Source: Rapana venosa (taxonomy: Eukaryota > Mollusca > Gastropoda > Neogastropoda > Muricidae). From it: a DNA stretch of 64,000 nt. The translations under genes were made by a program, and so were the position numbers. The DNA lies in assembly GCA_028751875.1 (NCBI GenBank), contig CM054167.1:20168412-20232411 (forward strand). The letters run 5' to 3'. Below, piece after piece: positions 40,316-54,234 of the stretch. Below the pieces are notes generated by a model. The model saw only the letters and a program-made list of their open reading frames with translations, did not search any database and was not told where the DNA came from. The stretch's first letter is position 1. Each line of letters starts with the position of its first letter.

Positions 40316-40490
40316 TATTCTTTTATATCGAGGATAATGAATAAGCACTCATGTGCTTTTATACATCCAGTGGAGTCTGCTCTAATGTTAATTCTAGGGG
40401 AAAAATCTCCTTAAACGGGATTCAAACCCGGGTCATCAGATTGTAAGTGCGATGTTCTGACCACTAGGCTGTCCCATCCCCGTATACTTC
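40316..40490 (-). mobile_element. SINE-A, internally deleted
   Basis: The tail (ATCGAGGATAATGAATAAGC, ACATCCAG) joins directly to the head-side part (GTGGAGTCTGCTC, AACGGGATTCAAACCCGGGT, ACTAGGCTGTCCC). The middle of the element, from the GGCCTACTC part to GAAGGAC, is deleted. Confidence 0.78.
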
Positions 40491-40827
40491 TATATTTGTT
40501 GTTGTGCGTTCCCCAGCTTTACACCCTGGGGGTCACCCAGAACATGCACTCTGACTCACTCATCATCCCACCTGGGAATCACTGTGAGATAGGAACTACA
40601 CACTGGATGAGAAGTTTGCATGTATGACTCTTTTCAAGTACCTTGCCACATAGGCAGCCATACTCTGACTTCAGAGGATTTTTTCTCCTTTAAAGGAGAG
40701 TGCAGATTGTCGTGTTCAGAACTTGACATGGCTGAAGAAGGCAATCTCAACACATTTTACAATATGTCAACATTTTAGTGTAGGGCCTTTTTAATTGTTT
40801 TAATTTTAATTAAAAAAAATATTTTTA

Positions 40828-41150
40828 TACCACTTTAAGTCACTGCAGATTTCTCTCCGTGAAATTTGGGCTGCTCTCCCCAGGGAGAGCACGTTGCCAC
40901 AAGTGCAGCGCCACCCATATTTTTTTCTTTTTCCTGTCTGCAACTGCATTTGTTTCCCTATCAGAGTGGCTTTTTTCTACATAATTTTGCCAGGAACAAC
41001 TCTCTTGTTGTCGTGGGTTCTTTAACGTGCGCTAAATAATCATGTGTAACACACGGGACCTCGTATCATTGTCTCATCCGAAAGACTAGCGCCCAGCACC
41101 ACTCATGGTCTAATGGATGGGGGGAAAAGTTTCGGGTCCAAACGGGCCTT
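40828..41150 (-). mobile_element. SINE-C, 5'-truncated
   Basis: In reverse it runs from ATACCACTTTAAGTCACTGC through GCACGTTGCCACAAGTGC and GTCTCATCCGAAAGACTAG to GTTTCGGGTCCAAACGGG, stopping at the B-box region. Confidence 0.82.
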
Positions 41151-41234
41151 GGCAATTAGCTGACATCAGTAACTGACACAGCTTTCGGCCTGGGCCAGTA
41201 CTTCTGTGTTTGAATGCTTCTTTCCAGTACACTG

Positions 41235-41265
<31 letters not shown>

Positions 41266-41359
41266 TGAAATGTTCTTTGATTTAAAAAACAAAACAAAAC
41301 CAGTCATCCATCACAACTCAGGGATGTGGAAAAGGTTTTTTTAGTCAACTTGTGTGTGA

Positions 41360-41458
41360 CTGTTTATGGGCCAGTTTTTGAGAGAGAGAGAGAGAGGAGA
41401 TAGAGATATGAGAGGAGAGAGAGAGATTATTATTATTATTATTTTACTTATTCATTTT

Positions 41459-41500
<42 letters not shown>

Positions 41501-41545
41501 GAGATGAGAGAGGAGGAGAGAGAGAGAGAGAGAGAAGAGAACTTG
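41360..41545. repeat. (GA)n tracts with short ATT run
   Basis: Repeated GAGAGA blocks with GATGAGA and AGGAGAG breaks, and a TTATTATTATT stretch at about 41427-41443. A poly(G) run follows at 41639. Confidence 0.88.
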
Positions 41546-41821
41546 AACTCAAACTCGAACTTGAATGATTTATTCACAAAAAGGCCATTGACCTATACAT
41601 GAAGGGGGATGCTGAACTGCTTAGTATTTTGGTGGGGGTGGGGGGGGGGGGGGGGGGAGCAATAGTAACGACAAAATGTTATTGTGCAACAAAAAAGTCA
41701 GTTACAAAAATATGATTTAGGATAACAATATCTCTCTTATTCTGAAAACAGAGAGAGAGAGAGAGAGAGAGTTTTGTGTGTGTGTTTATTTCATTTTATT
41801 TTATTTTATTCCTTTGTTTTA

Positions 41822-42125
41822 TTCTTTTATTTTGAGGATAATGGAATAAGCACTCAAGTTCTTTTTTACATCCAGTCCCCTTGTGCATGCGATTTTGACA
41901 TCCATTCCCACTTGCACACAATGGCCTACTCTTCCAAAAAGTGGAACAGGTTTTAACATGTGCGCAAGACGTTCTGCATGAGTTTGCACACGGGCCCTCA
42001 GTTTACAGTCTCATATGAAGGACCTTTGGGGGGGAGTGGAGTTGGCACTGATGTTAACTCCTGGGGGGAAAATCCCCTTGAACAACAGGATTCAAACCCG
42101 GGTCAGCAGATCATGATTGCAATGC
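41822..42125 (-). mobile_element. SINE-A, near full length
   Basis: In reverse it carries the tail, the body (TCACAGTCTCAT-equivalent CAGTCTCATATGAAGGACC), CCCCTTGAACAACAGGATTC and the B-box region GATTCAAACCCGGGTCAGC. It ends in a GT tract where the A-box region should be. Confidence 0.8.
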
Positions 42126-42296
42126 GTGCATGTGTGTGTGTGTGTGTGTGCGTGCATGCATGCATGTGTGTGTGCGTACATGTGTTTTTTGGATCAGTTT
42201 GTGAATGTCTAAAACTCTCCTGCCACCTGCCTTCCTGAAGTTAGAATGATCCCTATCCAATAAGACTGAAACCTTTCACCCCCCTCCCCCCATCCC

Positions 42297-42325
42297 CACC
42301 ACACACACACACACACACACACACC

Positions 42326-42381
<56 letters not shown>
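42297..42381. repeat. (CA)n then poly(C) run
   Basis: About 22 bp of CA is followed by about 50 C. It resembles 26133-26186 and 34585-34603. Confidence 0.9.
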
Positions 42382-42609
42382 AGTCGAGAGACCTATACAC
42401 TGACGCTGAGCCATAATGGCTGGCTTTTGTGTGTTGGGGTCTGCTTGTGTGGGTGCACGCCTTGCGTCCTCACTTAACTACATAACTATATTTATTATGC
42501 TTTGGGAGTTCAATCAACCAACCAGGGTGCTTAAAACCCAGCCCAGTGGGTTGTATTCAATAACTAAAAAAAAAAAAAATTATATATATATATATATATA
42601 AATATATAT

Positions 42610-42795
42610 ATATTTTGAGGATAATGGAATAAGCTCCGGTGTGCTTTTCTTTTCTTTTACATCTAGTCCCTGTGTGTATGCGGTTTTGTAAATTCTGTCA
42701 TCTGTTCCCACCAGCACACAATGGCCTACTCTTACGAAAAGTGGGACAGGATTTAACGTGTGCGCAAGATGTTCTGCGTGCGTTCGCACACGAGG
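42610..42795 (-). mobile_element. SINE-A, 5'-truncated
   Basis: In reverse it runs from TTGAGGATAATGGAATAAGC to CTGCGTGCGTTCGCACACG, preceded by an (AT)n tract. Confidence 0.8.
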
Positions 42796-43544
42796 AGTGA
42801 GAGAGAAAGCAAGCAAAAAGGCTTGTGCTTGGTATTGCTTGGTCATCCTGACCTGCTGCCAACTCCATGTCAGACAAGAGTTTTTTCTTAGACAGCTCTT
42901 TTGAGAACAAAGCAGGGTGTCATATGAACCGGTAAATGTTTTTTTTTGTTGTGTGTGGTTTTTCTTCAGCGTCATAGTGTTGACATTGTGAGTATACTTG
43001 GCTTTGTAACAGGTCCTTCGTGAGAGAGTCTAGTAATGAAACTGGAAGCAGTTGACTGGGTCACTCTGTTCTGGGTAAACTTCTCACCCCCTAGTGTGCG
43101 TGCAGCAGAACTGTTTGGCTAGGTGCAGGAACTTTTGAAATCTTAACTCCTTGGTTGCTTTTGTAATGAGATGATTTTCGGGACCGCTGTGCACACTTTG
43201 CTGTTGTAGTGACAGAATAGCCAGATGTTTTTAAGCGCTTCGATTTGTTTGTTTATTTACAAGATTCAGCGCTATATAAATTCCATATATTATTATTTTT
43301 TTTTTTTTTGAGGTTTGTGTTCAGTTCATTTGGAGAAAATGAAAGTTTTAAATTGAAAAAAAATTGTGTTTTGTAATTTTGTCATTTACGGTACAGAGAA
43401 TATTTACTTTTGGGAGTGTTTATCCAGTAACAGAGTCCACAGGATGTTGGGGAAAAAAACAAACAACCCAACCCAACCAGCTTATGATTATCTATAACCT
43501 AGGCAAAAAAAATGGTTTCACTTGCATTTCTTTTCCTAGGCAAT

Positions 43545-43605
43545 CTTCTTCTTCTTCCTTTTTTTGTCATGTTTCTCCCAAGGGGAGGTTTGACATTGAT
43601 GAGCT
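43545..43605 (-). mobile_element. LINE-1w 3'-terminal scrap
   Basis: About 60 bp with CTTCTTCTTCC, GTTTCTCCCAAGGGGAGG and GACATTGATGAGC, matching the 3' end of the LINE at 52617-53200. Confidence 0.6.
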
Positions 43606-43754
43606 TTTCCTAGGCAATGAAAGAGTCAATTATTATTACATTATGTCGGCCATTTAGATTCTGACCTGCTGTTCATTGCTATGCTGAGAATCACTTTAAG
43701 TTCAATCTTTGTGTACCAAAGCAGGAACAGTGAATATATGAAACTGAGACAGTG

Positions 43755-44378
43755 TGTGACATAGAGATTTATATAAACTGTTGTCAGTGCTGGTGGTTTT
43801 GACATAGATTTATAAACTATAGTCTGTGCTGGTGTTTTTGACATAGAGATATAAACTATAGTCAGTGGTGGTGTTTTTGACATCAAGTGTAGGTGTTTTT
43901 GACATAGATTTATAAACTATAGTCAGTGGTGGTGTTTTTGACATCAAGTGTTGGTGTTTTTGACATACAAATCATAAACTACAATCAGTGCTGGTGTTTT
44001 TGACATACAAATCATAAACTATAGTCAGTGGTGGTGTGTTTTTGACATCAAGTGTTGGTGTTTTTGACATACAAATCATAAACTATAGTCAGTGGTGGTG
44101 TTTTTGACATCAAGTGTTGGTGTTTTTGACATACAAATGATAAACTATAGTCAGTGGTGGTGTTTTTGACATCAAGTGTTGGTGTTTTTGACATACAAAT
44201 GATAAACTATAGTCTGTGCCAGTGTTTTTGTCATAGAGATATAAACTGTAGTCTGTGCCGGTGTTTTTGTCATAGAGATATATAAACTATAGTCAGTGGT
44301 GGTGTTTTGACACACAATACACACCAACACACACACATACACACAACACAATATATATATTATATATATATATATATA

Positions 44379-44432
<54 letters not shown>

Positions 44433-45052
44433 CACTATAGTCAGTGCTGGTGTTTTTGACATAGAGATATAAACTATTGTCTGTACTGGTGGGTTTTTTT
44501 TACATAAAGATGTATAAACTATAGTCTGTTTTAGTGTTTTTGACATAAAGATACATATAAAGTATTGTCTGTGCTAGTGTTTTTGACATAAAGATAGTCA
44601 GTGCTGGTGTTTTTGACATAAAGATCATATAAACTATAGCCTGTACTGGTGTTTTTGACATAAAGATACATATAAACTATAGTCAGTGTTGGTGTTTTTG
44701 ACATAAGATATAAACTATAGTCTGTGCTGGTGTTTTTCACATAAGATATATATAAACTATAGTCAGTGCTGGTGTTTTTGAACCAAACAGTCCCTATATA
44801 AAACATAACGAAACAGTTTGACATCACAGAATATAAAACTATTGTATGGTATGTTTTTTGACATTAAAATATAAAAACTATGGTTTAGTACTGGTGTTTT
44901 TGATATAAATATATATAAATATATGTTGTGATCGTGTTAGAGGTAAGCGCTGTCTAGAAAGCGAAAGTCGGGTTGAAGTTTTTGCGTGGATTGTATCCGT
45001 CTGGGCCCGAAAATTTTCCCATCATTAGACCATGAGTGTGGTACTGGCGCTA

Positions 45053-45083
<31 letters not shown>

Positions 45084-45478
45084 GGTGTTTACAAAAATTA
45101 TGCAAGCGCATCGAAAAAGAAACCCAGGCTAACAGAGGTTTCCTGCAAAATTCATTAGAAAAAAGCACTCTGATAGGGAAAGAAATACAGTTGCAGACCA
45201 TAAGAAAAGAAAAAAAAAAGGGTGGCGCTGCTTTGTGGCGAGTGCTCTACCGGGTGAGAGCACCAGAATTTCAGCAGAAATCTCGTGACTTAAGTGGTAT
45301 AAATTAATAAATAAATAAATAAATAAATAGTCAGTGCTGGGTTTTTTTTACATAAAGATATACCAACTATTGTCTGTACTGGTGTTTTTGATTTAAGATA
45401 CATATAAACTATAGTCAGTGCTGGTGTTTTTGACATAAAGATACATATAAACTATAGTCAGTGCTGGGGATTTTTGAC
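43755..45478. repeat. Satellite array of about 40 bp units, interrupted
   Basis: Units of GTGCTGGTGTTTTTGACATA + AAGATATATAAACTATAGTC repeat with length and sequence variation. One sub-block alternates with a shorter GACATCAAGTGTTGGTG form. An (AT)n tract (about 44349-44430) and a SINE-C (44938-45312) interrupt the array. It stops about 115 bp before the gene 2 ATG. Confidence 0.9.
44938..45312 (+). mobile_element. SINE-C inserted in the satellite array
   Basis: It runs from GAGGTAAGCGCTGTCTAGAA through GTCTTTCGGATGAGACGATA and GGTGGCGCTGC to TTAAGTGGTATAAATTAATA plus AAATA repeats. Array units resume on both sides, so the SINE is the younger of the two. Confidence 0.85.
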
Positions 45479-45594
45479 ATACAGGTCCATAGAAACAAAA
45501 CAAAAAATCGGTGTTGGTGGGTTTTCTACCAGCCGGACTAATCACAAATCGAGTGTGGCGTTGTCTTGTGTGTGCGGACTGAAAACAAAACATC

Positions 45595-45762
45595 ATGAGG
45601 AGGTCGTTGATTCAGAAAACGTCAGCGTGTTTGCAACACGTCCCGGGACTGTCCCCAAAGTCTGTGTCACTTGCCCTGAAGGCTCGTGCTACTCGGCGTT
45701 TTCAGGATCTGAATTGTCCTGCCAGGCTGTGTTGGGCATTTACACATCACAAAAGTCTCTGT
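45595..45762 (+). CDS. Gene 2 exon 1, mitochondrial presequence
   Basis: The ATG has A at -3. Fifty-six codons start [10 protein letters not shown] and contain about ten Arg/Lys against one acidic residue, with Leu/Ser-rich spacing, as in mitochondrial targeting peptides. The donor is CTCTGT|GTGAGT, phase 0. A longer overlapping frame from 45474 lacks these features. Confidence 0.75.
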
Positions 45763-48700
45763 GTGAGTAATTTCTTTTTTTGTATGCAGTGTGTGCATGT
45801 TCTCCTTTTTGCGGTTGACTAGTACAGTGCTAACTGTTGTGGCCATGTTTGGATTGCGCTGATAGACTGACTGTACCTGGTTTTGTTTTTCTTTTTTTTT
45901 TGGGTGTGTTTGTCTTTCTTAGTGGCTTTGAAGCTAACATCCCACTTTGTTTCTGTTTTTGTTGCACGTAGATAGTGTGGTTTTTTCTATTATATTGGTG
46001 TACACTTGTATTATTAGTTTTTGTGCGTACATGTTGGGTATGTATATATACTTCTTGTGGGTGGGTATTTTTTTCCCCTTTTTTTTTTCAACATTCTAGA
46101 AAAACGCGAATTTTTGTATTTGAGAATTGAAGATAGCTTGTTTTACTGATAACTTGTCATACTAATAAAATCAGCACTCTCTCACCTGTTTGGCAAAAGT
46201 TGATGCAATTGTGCATGCTCTTGTCAGTCAAACACAGATTAATTAATAAATTAACAGCAACAAAACTTTATTGTACTAATAGAACAATGTAGCATGGATT
46301 CATTAATAACAAATTAACATCAACAAAACTTTATTGTAGAAACAGAACGATGTAGCATGGATTAATTAATAACAAATTAACAGCAACAAAACCTTATTGT
46401 ACAAATGGAACGATGTAGCATGGATTAATTAATAACAAAGTAACATCAACAAAACCATACTGTACAAACAGAACGATGTAGCATTGTGGTCATGGTGTCG
46501 GAACTAAACCTCACCTGTGGGGATACCGGGAACCTGACAGTGTACACAGCAGTCTCGCCCTCTGCAAGTTCTGTGCTGGGAATTCCCTCTTTTCTATCCC
46601 TCTCACCATGTGAAGCTGGTTTTATGTTGTGTTAGCTGGTGACAGTGTGGTTTTAGTTCTTGGCTTTATGTAGTTGGGCTTTGGGTTGTGAAGTTTTGAG
46701 TGTGTTTGCCTGTGTGGTGTGATAGCATGATACTGCATTATGTTTTATTGTCGCGAATGTATTAGTCAGAACATATTTCTGTTTCTGTGAGAGAACGCTT
46801 GATGTGTGGGACATATCTATCTGCTTGAGGCTGATGTCTTATTGCTTTTATCAAAACAAAGCACAGTGTACAAACCAACTAAGAATAACGTTTCATTCTG
46901 ACCCAAGTTCATGATCAAACGATTGGTCTGGTCTTGCATTAAGAGCTGGGGTTTTTTTTGTGTGTGTGTGCATGTTTGTTTTGTTTTTCTACACCTCAGA
47001 TTTGTTCTCTTTGTGTGCATGTGTGCGTGTGTGATTCTTTTTATTTGAAGCTATCTTGGAATGTTCTTAAAACCAATCAATCAATCATAGCCTTCTTTGT
47101 GTCTATCCGAGACTATGATTCCAATGAATTATGTGCCCTTCTGTTGAAATTGTCCTTCAAGGCTTCATTATAGGATGATTAAAGTATTTTTGGCTCGACT
47201 TGACTTAACTACGTAGTCCATAATATACAGATATGAGATCAAGGAATACTACAGAAGAATTTTAAGCGAGTGGTTTCACCATGCATTCTTCCCTGCAGAG
47301 CAAATGCAGATCTGTCAGAATGAAGGCCAAGTTCTGTTACCGTTGTTTTCTTGCAGCATCTCACCTGACCTGTATGTAGCATGGCCAGTGCTGTGACCAG
47401 GATTTGTATGTGGAGCTATGCTTCAAAGGGCTATCTGGTATAGGAGGAGTAACGGTCTCATGGGCATTGGGATGAGAGGAATCACTATGAGATTTGTACA
47501 TTTGGGTCAGCGTCCTTGTAGAACCAACAGAAATGTATAGTAGTGGTGAGTGTGTGTGTGTGTGTGTGTGTGAGTGGTGTGTAAGTGTGTGTGTGAGTGT
47601 GTGTGTGTATGTTGTGTGGTGTGTGTGGTTGTTGTGAGTGAGAGAGAGAACAGTGGACAATGAACAAAAAAGTATTGCTATTTTGCAATCAAGCCATATG
47701 TAGTGCAGTAACAAACGATATCAAGCGCGATGTGATTACAGCGAGATCGAAACCATGGCAGTAATGGTTACTCCTAGATTTTAAACAGATTTAAATAGAT
47801 TTTGTCTGTATTTCAGTGTTCATCACAGCCTTTCCTTTGTCAAGTCTGCAGCTAGCGAAGTCAGCCCATGTAAAACCAGATCAAGTCTTGAAGAGAGAGA
47901 GAGAGATAGTGTGTTTTACAGCATTTTGAAATTACTTCAGCTTGTTAGACTTGAAAACATCTCCCTCAGTATTTATTATCCTATAAACTGCATTTTGCAA
48001 AATAGTGTTGTAAGAGCTGTGGTTCACAATCTTAGAAATGTTTCTTCAGATATCTCATGAATACAGTATATATCAAAATCGTTTTCATGAATGCTTGAAG
48101 TTAAGAAACCAGATGTCTTCTTCATGGGCTCTCTGCCGAGTCCTTTGACTGATAACTTAACAACATATATCTATAGCTTAGACCTGTACACCTGAGAATA
48201 TTGGGGCTTGTGTCTGAACTTATCATTTGTGCTTATAAAAGGTAAAGGTGTCCCATAACCTATGTGGTGATAGGGGAGTGAGGCATCAGAGACCTCAGCT
48301 TCTCAAGAGGCCAGCATGTTGATGGCGGTGCCCATCGCCTCTTCCCTCTGCTTTACCTTCCCTGACCCTAAAGAGGCAGATACCCATTTACAGCTGGGTG
48401 AACTGGGGGACTGTGCTGAAGCTAATGCACGCAAATGGTCACCATCCAAGTGGTAACCACGCTCGATGCTGCTTAAGTTAATCTTAACTGGGAAAAGCAT
48501 GTGCTCTGACCATGGAGCTATTCCGTCCCATCTTGTGCTTATAAGTTTTGATAATCATGTAACATCTGTGACTTTAGGATTCTGATGGTATTCATTTAAT
48601 ATCTTCATGCTGTTATTAGGTTTTTGAGTTGTATGGCTACACATCTGTGACATTGACTATTGATCCTCTGCAGCTCACCTTGACTGTGGCTGTATATAAA

Positions 48701-49841
48701 TAAAAACAGGAGGTTTCTGATGAACTGTTCAGTGTGTGTTGTGCAGCATACGTACAGGCATATGTATGTAGGGTTTGTATCTTCTGTGTGAGTGTGACTG
48801 ATCTGTGTGTGTGTGTGTGTGAGAGAGAGTGAGAGGGAGTGAGTGAGCAAGCATGTTTGCATGCGTGCATGTATGCATGTGTGCGTGCCTGCACGTGTAG
48901 ATGTGTGCATGTGTGTGTGTTTAGCATATAGCAGTTGGTACAATGAGTTTAACAGATTTAACATTTTGCTTCTTATCCCATTCTTTATGATTAATATTAG
49001 TGCATGTTTGCATTTTATCAAATGTTCATTTTTTTTTCATTCTGGAATAGAACTGAGAGTAATCTATAGAGAGCAGAGGAATTGTAAGTACTGCAGTTTG
49101 CATTGTAGCGAGTTATTTTCTACTGTCTTGTTGTTTCAGATTGTATTGTAGTGTACCACATCTTGAATGAATTGTTCAGGAAGGAAGGTGGCAGGATGGT
49201 TAAGACGTTCGTTCACCTGCCAACAAGTAAACTGTGAGGTTCTGGGTTTGATTCCCAGCCTTTCCCTTTCTTCCCAGTTTGACTATAAAAAAAAAAAATT
49301 GAACTGAATGTCAAATTTTTTGGGATGAGACAGAGAACATCTTGCATACATGGACTGGTAAAAACCTTTTTCACCTTTTGGAAGAGTAAGCCGTTGTGTG
49401 CGGTAAGAATGGATGACAGAAAAAAAAAATCCAGCATGCACACAAGTGTCATGTTTAGACACCATCCCAGAAGTTTGAATACTGCTACCTAAATGGTGTG
49501 GAGGGTTGGGGGGGGGGGGGGGGGGACTGGTCCTATATGCATAAATCTCGCCATTGGTAAACCTCAGAGCTCTAGCTGAGGAACAATAAAAAAAAACCCA
49601 AACTGAATTGTGTCCAAATAGATTCCCTTGTGTAAAATTTGGGACTGCTTTCTCATAGAAGACTGCTTGACAGATACAGTGCCACAAGTTTATCACTGTT
49701 CTTACATATTTGGGGGTGGGGTGGGGTGGGTGGGGGGGGGGGTCTGTTATTACTACAGAATATCAGGTGGAGTTTTTAGTTGTTCCTCAGCCAGAGATCT
49801 ATGGTTCACCAACAGATTTTGCGTATGTATACATGCATACA

Positions 49842-49902
<61 letters not shown>

Positions 49903-51886
49903 GTCTATCTATCTGTCTATCTGTCTATCTATCTATCGATCTATCTATATCTATCTGTCTATCTATCTATCTATGTATCCATCTATCTATCTATCTATCT
50001 ATCTATTCTTTTATATTGAGGATAATGGAATAAGCACTCATGTGCTTTTTTTTTACATCCTGTCCCCGTGTGTATGTGGTTTTGTAAATTCTGTCATCTG
50101 TTCCCACCGGCACACAATGGCCTACTCTCACGAAAAGCGGAACAGGATTTAACGTGTGCGCAAGATGTTCTGCGTGCATTCGCACACGGGGCCTCGGTTT
50201 ATAATCTCATCCGAAGGTCTTTTGGGGAGAGTGGAGTCTACACCGATGTTAACTCCAGGGGGAAAATATTCCCCTTGAACGGGAATCGAACCCAGGTCGT
50301 CAGATTGTGAGCGCAATGTTCTAACCACTAGGCCATCCCGTTTCCCCTTGAACGGGTGTCTTAGTGGAGGCTCGAACCCACGTCCGTGACATCATGGGCT
50401 CAACGTTCTAACCACTAGGCTATTCTCACCCTCCTGGTTATTGGTTTGATTGTCTGATCCACTGGATTTGGAGTGGTGGTCTGGGGGCTAGTCTAAACCA
50501 TGGGGATGCTGGGGACCTCGGTCAGTTTGAAAAGAAACCCTCTGAATAGCATCCCCACCCTCAAGTCCCACATGGGGTGACCCAGGAGGACGTTAAGCCC
50601 CAAATAACCCCACCTTCTGGAAAGGAATTTCCTCTTTTCTATCCCTCTCCTTTGTTTCTGCCTTGTTCCTTTACTCCCTGTCACCTCCTCCTTGTCTGTT
50701 TTTCTGCCTTCTGATGAAATGGTGGGTAGGTGACGAATACTGGTCGGATGATGTTTAATTAAAGAGTGACAGATATAATATTGATCAGATAATATATGTT
50801 ATTTGAGGAAAGTTGCATGCGTGTAAATGATTTGAGTGCAAGCGCTTCGATTTGTTTGTTTTGCAAGGTTCAGCGCTATATTAATTCCATATATCATTAT
50901 TATTATTATTATTATTAATTTATTATAATGAATAGATTAAGAGATGAATTATTAATTGCATGGTACATAAATTAATGAAGAATGAATGTCGATGGAACGG
51001 TGGATAGATGGGCAGTACTGACTGGACAGTAGAGTTGAAGGGGGAATAACTGTGAGTTGAAGGGGGAAATAACTGTGTGTTGCAGACAATGACATCGGCC
51101 AAACACAGCTACGCTGACAGACTGAAGGGGTCGGAGAAAAATGTCTGGTAAGTTCAAGACGGGACGGGATAGCCTAGTGGTTAGAACATTGTGCTGGCAA
51201 TCTGACGACCCGGGTTCGATTCCCGTTCAAGGGGATGTTTTCCCCTGGAGTTAACATCAGTGCAGACTCCACTCTCACCAAAAGTCCTTCGGATGAGACT
51301 ATAAACCGGGCCCCCGTGTGCGAACACACGCAGAACATCTCGCGCACACGTTAAACCCTGTTCCGCTTTTTGTAAGAGTAGGCCATTGTGTGCCTGGTGG
51401 GAACAGATGACAGAATTTACAAAACTGCATACACTCGGGGACTGGATGTAAAAAAAGCACATAAGTGCTTATTCCATTATCCTCGATATAAAAGAATAAA
51501 ATAAAATATAAATAAATAAATAAATAAAATAAATAAAAGACGCCATTCATTGCAAATTGCTGGCTCTCGTTCTGTTCAGGTCTGACTTTTGTTAAGACGG
51601 GAGCTTTAGCCGAGTGGTCAAGACCATTTGGCCTCAGTCCTGTGTGTCCATGAAGTCGAGGGTTCAGATCTTGTCAGTGGTGGTGTCTGGTGTGGTAAGG
51701 GTGGGGGTAGGGTTGGTATGTTTTTCCCAGGTCACCACTTTTCTGATGCTTGGGGGGGAAAGGGGGGGGGGGCTGGGCAGAGAGATGTCGATTCTTATGT
51801 GTGGTGTTGTTGTTGTTGTTATTATTATCATCATTATTATTATTATCATCATCATCTTTATTATCATCATCATCATCATTATTATT

Positions 51887-51918
<32 letters not shown>

Positions 51919-53967
51919 TATTATCATCGTCATTTTTTCTTTTATTTTGAGGATAATGGAATAAACACTCATGTGCTTCTTTTACATCCAGTCTCCGTGT
52001 GTATGCAGTTTTGTAAATTTTGTGATCCGTTCCCACTGGCACACAATGGCCTACTCTTCTGAAAAGTGGAAAGGGTTTTAACGTGTACGCAATATATTCT
52101 GCGTGCATTCGCACACGAGACCCCAGTTTATAGTCTCATCCGAAGGACTTTTAGGGGGAGTGGAGTCAGCACTGATGTTAACTCCAGAGGAAAAATCCTG
52201 TTGAACGAGATTAGAACCCAGGTTAGCAGATCACGAGTGCATCACTCTAACTACCAGGCTGTCCCGTCTCCTCTGTGTATGTGTGTGTGTGTGTGTGCAC
52301 ATGTACGTGTGTGTGTGTGTGCAAGTGTGTGTGTTTGTGTGCATGCTTGTGTTTTGTGGCTGTGTGAGCACATTCATGTTTGTGTGGAAAATGATCAGTA
52401 TGCCTGATCCAGACGTTTCTTCGTTTATTTTTTTAGTAACTGAATTACGATGTGCTCTTCAACCTGTGCTCTTGTCACAGCTGTTGCTGGTACCACTTAA
52501 ATTGAACAGGACGGCAAATGTTACAATTCATACCGTGCGCTGCTGTGCATATATATATATATAAATATAGTTAAATACAACACAGTACCCAGCAAACCAA
52601 GCTGTATGGCCCATGATCTTCTTCCTTTTTTGTCATGTTTCTCCCAGGGGAGGTTTGACATTGATGAGCCTTCTCCATCTCTCTCTGTTTTGAGCCTCCT
52701 CCTTATTTATGCCCCTTTCTCTAAGATCATCTGCAATACAGGCAGCCCAGGTTTTGCTAGGTCTTCCCTTTGGTCTCTTTCCATCCACTACGAAGTTCAT
52801 TGCTCTTTTTATGATGTGGTGGTCTGCTTTCCGTGAACGTACCCAAACCAGCACAGTCTATTGATACAAGCTACAGACATCAGATCATCAACTTTGCACA
52901 TTCTCCATAGTTCTTTGTTTGTGATCCTGTCTTCCCATTTGATCTTTGTCATGTAGCGTAGCATTCGTTTTTCACAGCTCTTCAACAACATTCAACGGTT
53001 TTTGTGAAAACCCACGTCTCCGAACCATACAGGAGAACAGGTCTAATGCAGGCCTTGTACATCAGACAGTGTCTCTCCAGTGGAATTTTCTGATTTTCGA
53101 GCAGCCTTGCCAACTCTTTTCATTTCTTCCAAGCATGGCCCATGATAGGAGCTGGAAAGGACTTGCCACTATTCCTCCCAAACACATCTAACAGTGTAAA
53201 TAGCGAACGAAGAAGAAGAGTATACAACACAATACAGTTAACCCTTGTTCATCGTCTTTTCTCATGAAATGGGTTGTACATGTATGAAAACTTAACAAAT
53301 TTTATTTTTGGTATGTTGTGCTTAACTACATAGCAGTAGTCTTGCCAGCCTGAGCTTAAACAGTTAGATACATGTCATGTTGTTGTTGTTAATATGATTA
53401 TATTTAATGTCACAACGACACAGAAACTACAATGGACACCTAGCCCAAGAGCTGCTTGTCAGGCGATAAGACGACTCAGTGTCACCCCTGCAGGGTTCAG
53501 GTTCAGGGTTGAATAAGTTAATGGCGGGAAAAAACAGTCGCAGAAGCAAAAATCCCAGCATTCACGCATTGGTAAACCTTGAAGCTATGGCCAAGGAATG
53601 AAAGAGAGAGATGAAAGAGAGAGATATTTATTTATTTGTCTATGTGTTCTTTTATTTTGAGGATAGTGAAATAAGCACTCATGTGCTTTTTTACATCCAG
53701 TCCCCGTGTGTATGTAGTTAGTCAGTTTTGTCATCTGTTCCCATTGGCACACAATGGCCTATTCTTCGGAAAAGTGGAACAGGTTTTAATGTGTGTGCAA
53801 GAGCATTCGCACACAGGACCTCGGTTTACAGTCTCATCCGAAGGACTTGGGGAGAGTGGAGTCGGCACTGATGATAACTCCAGAGGAAAAATCCTCTTGA
53901 ATGAGATTCAAACCCAGGTCAGCAGATCACAAGCACATCACTCTAACCACCAGGCTATCCTATCCCC

Positions 53968-54052
<85 letters not shown>

Positions 54053-54183
54053 GAAAGAGAGAGATAGAGAAGTCGAGTCGGCACTGATGATAACTCCAGA
54101 GGAAAAATCCTCTTGAATGAGATTCGAACCCAGGTCAGCAGATCACAAGCACATCACTCTAACCACCAGGCTATCCTGTCCCC

Positions 54184-54234
<51 letters not shown>

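Noticed and set aside
45474..45770. 98-codon frame overlapping gene 2 exon 1
   Set aside because: It starts in the satellite edge and lacks the basic, acid-poor composition of the alternative frame. It also ends in a stop beyond the donor.
51163..51235. A functional tRNA gene
   Set aside because: The A and B boxes are good, but the sequence continues into the SINE-A body and the same unit recurs many times. A cloverleaf does not close with a proper acceptor stem by eye.
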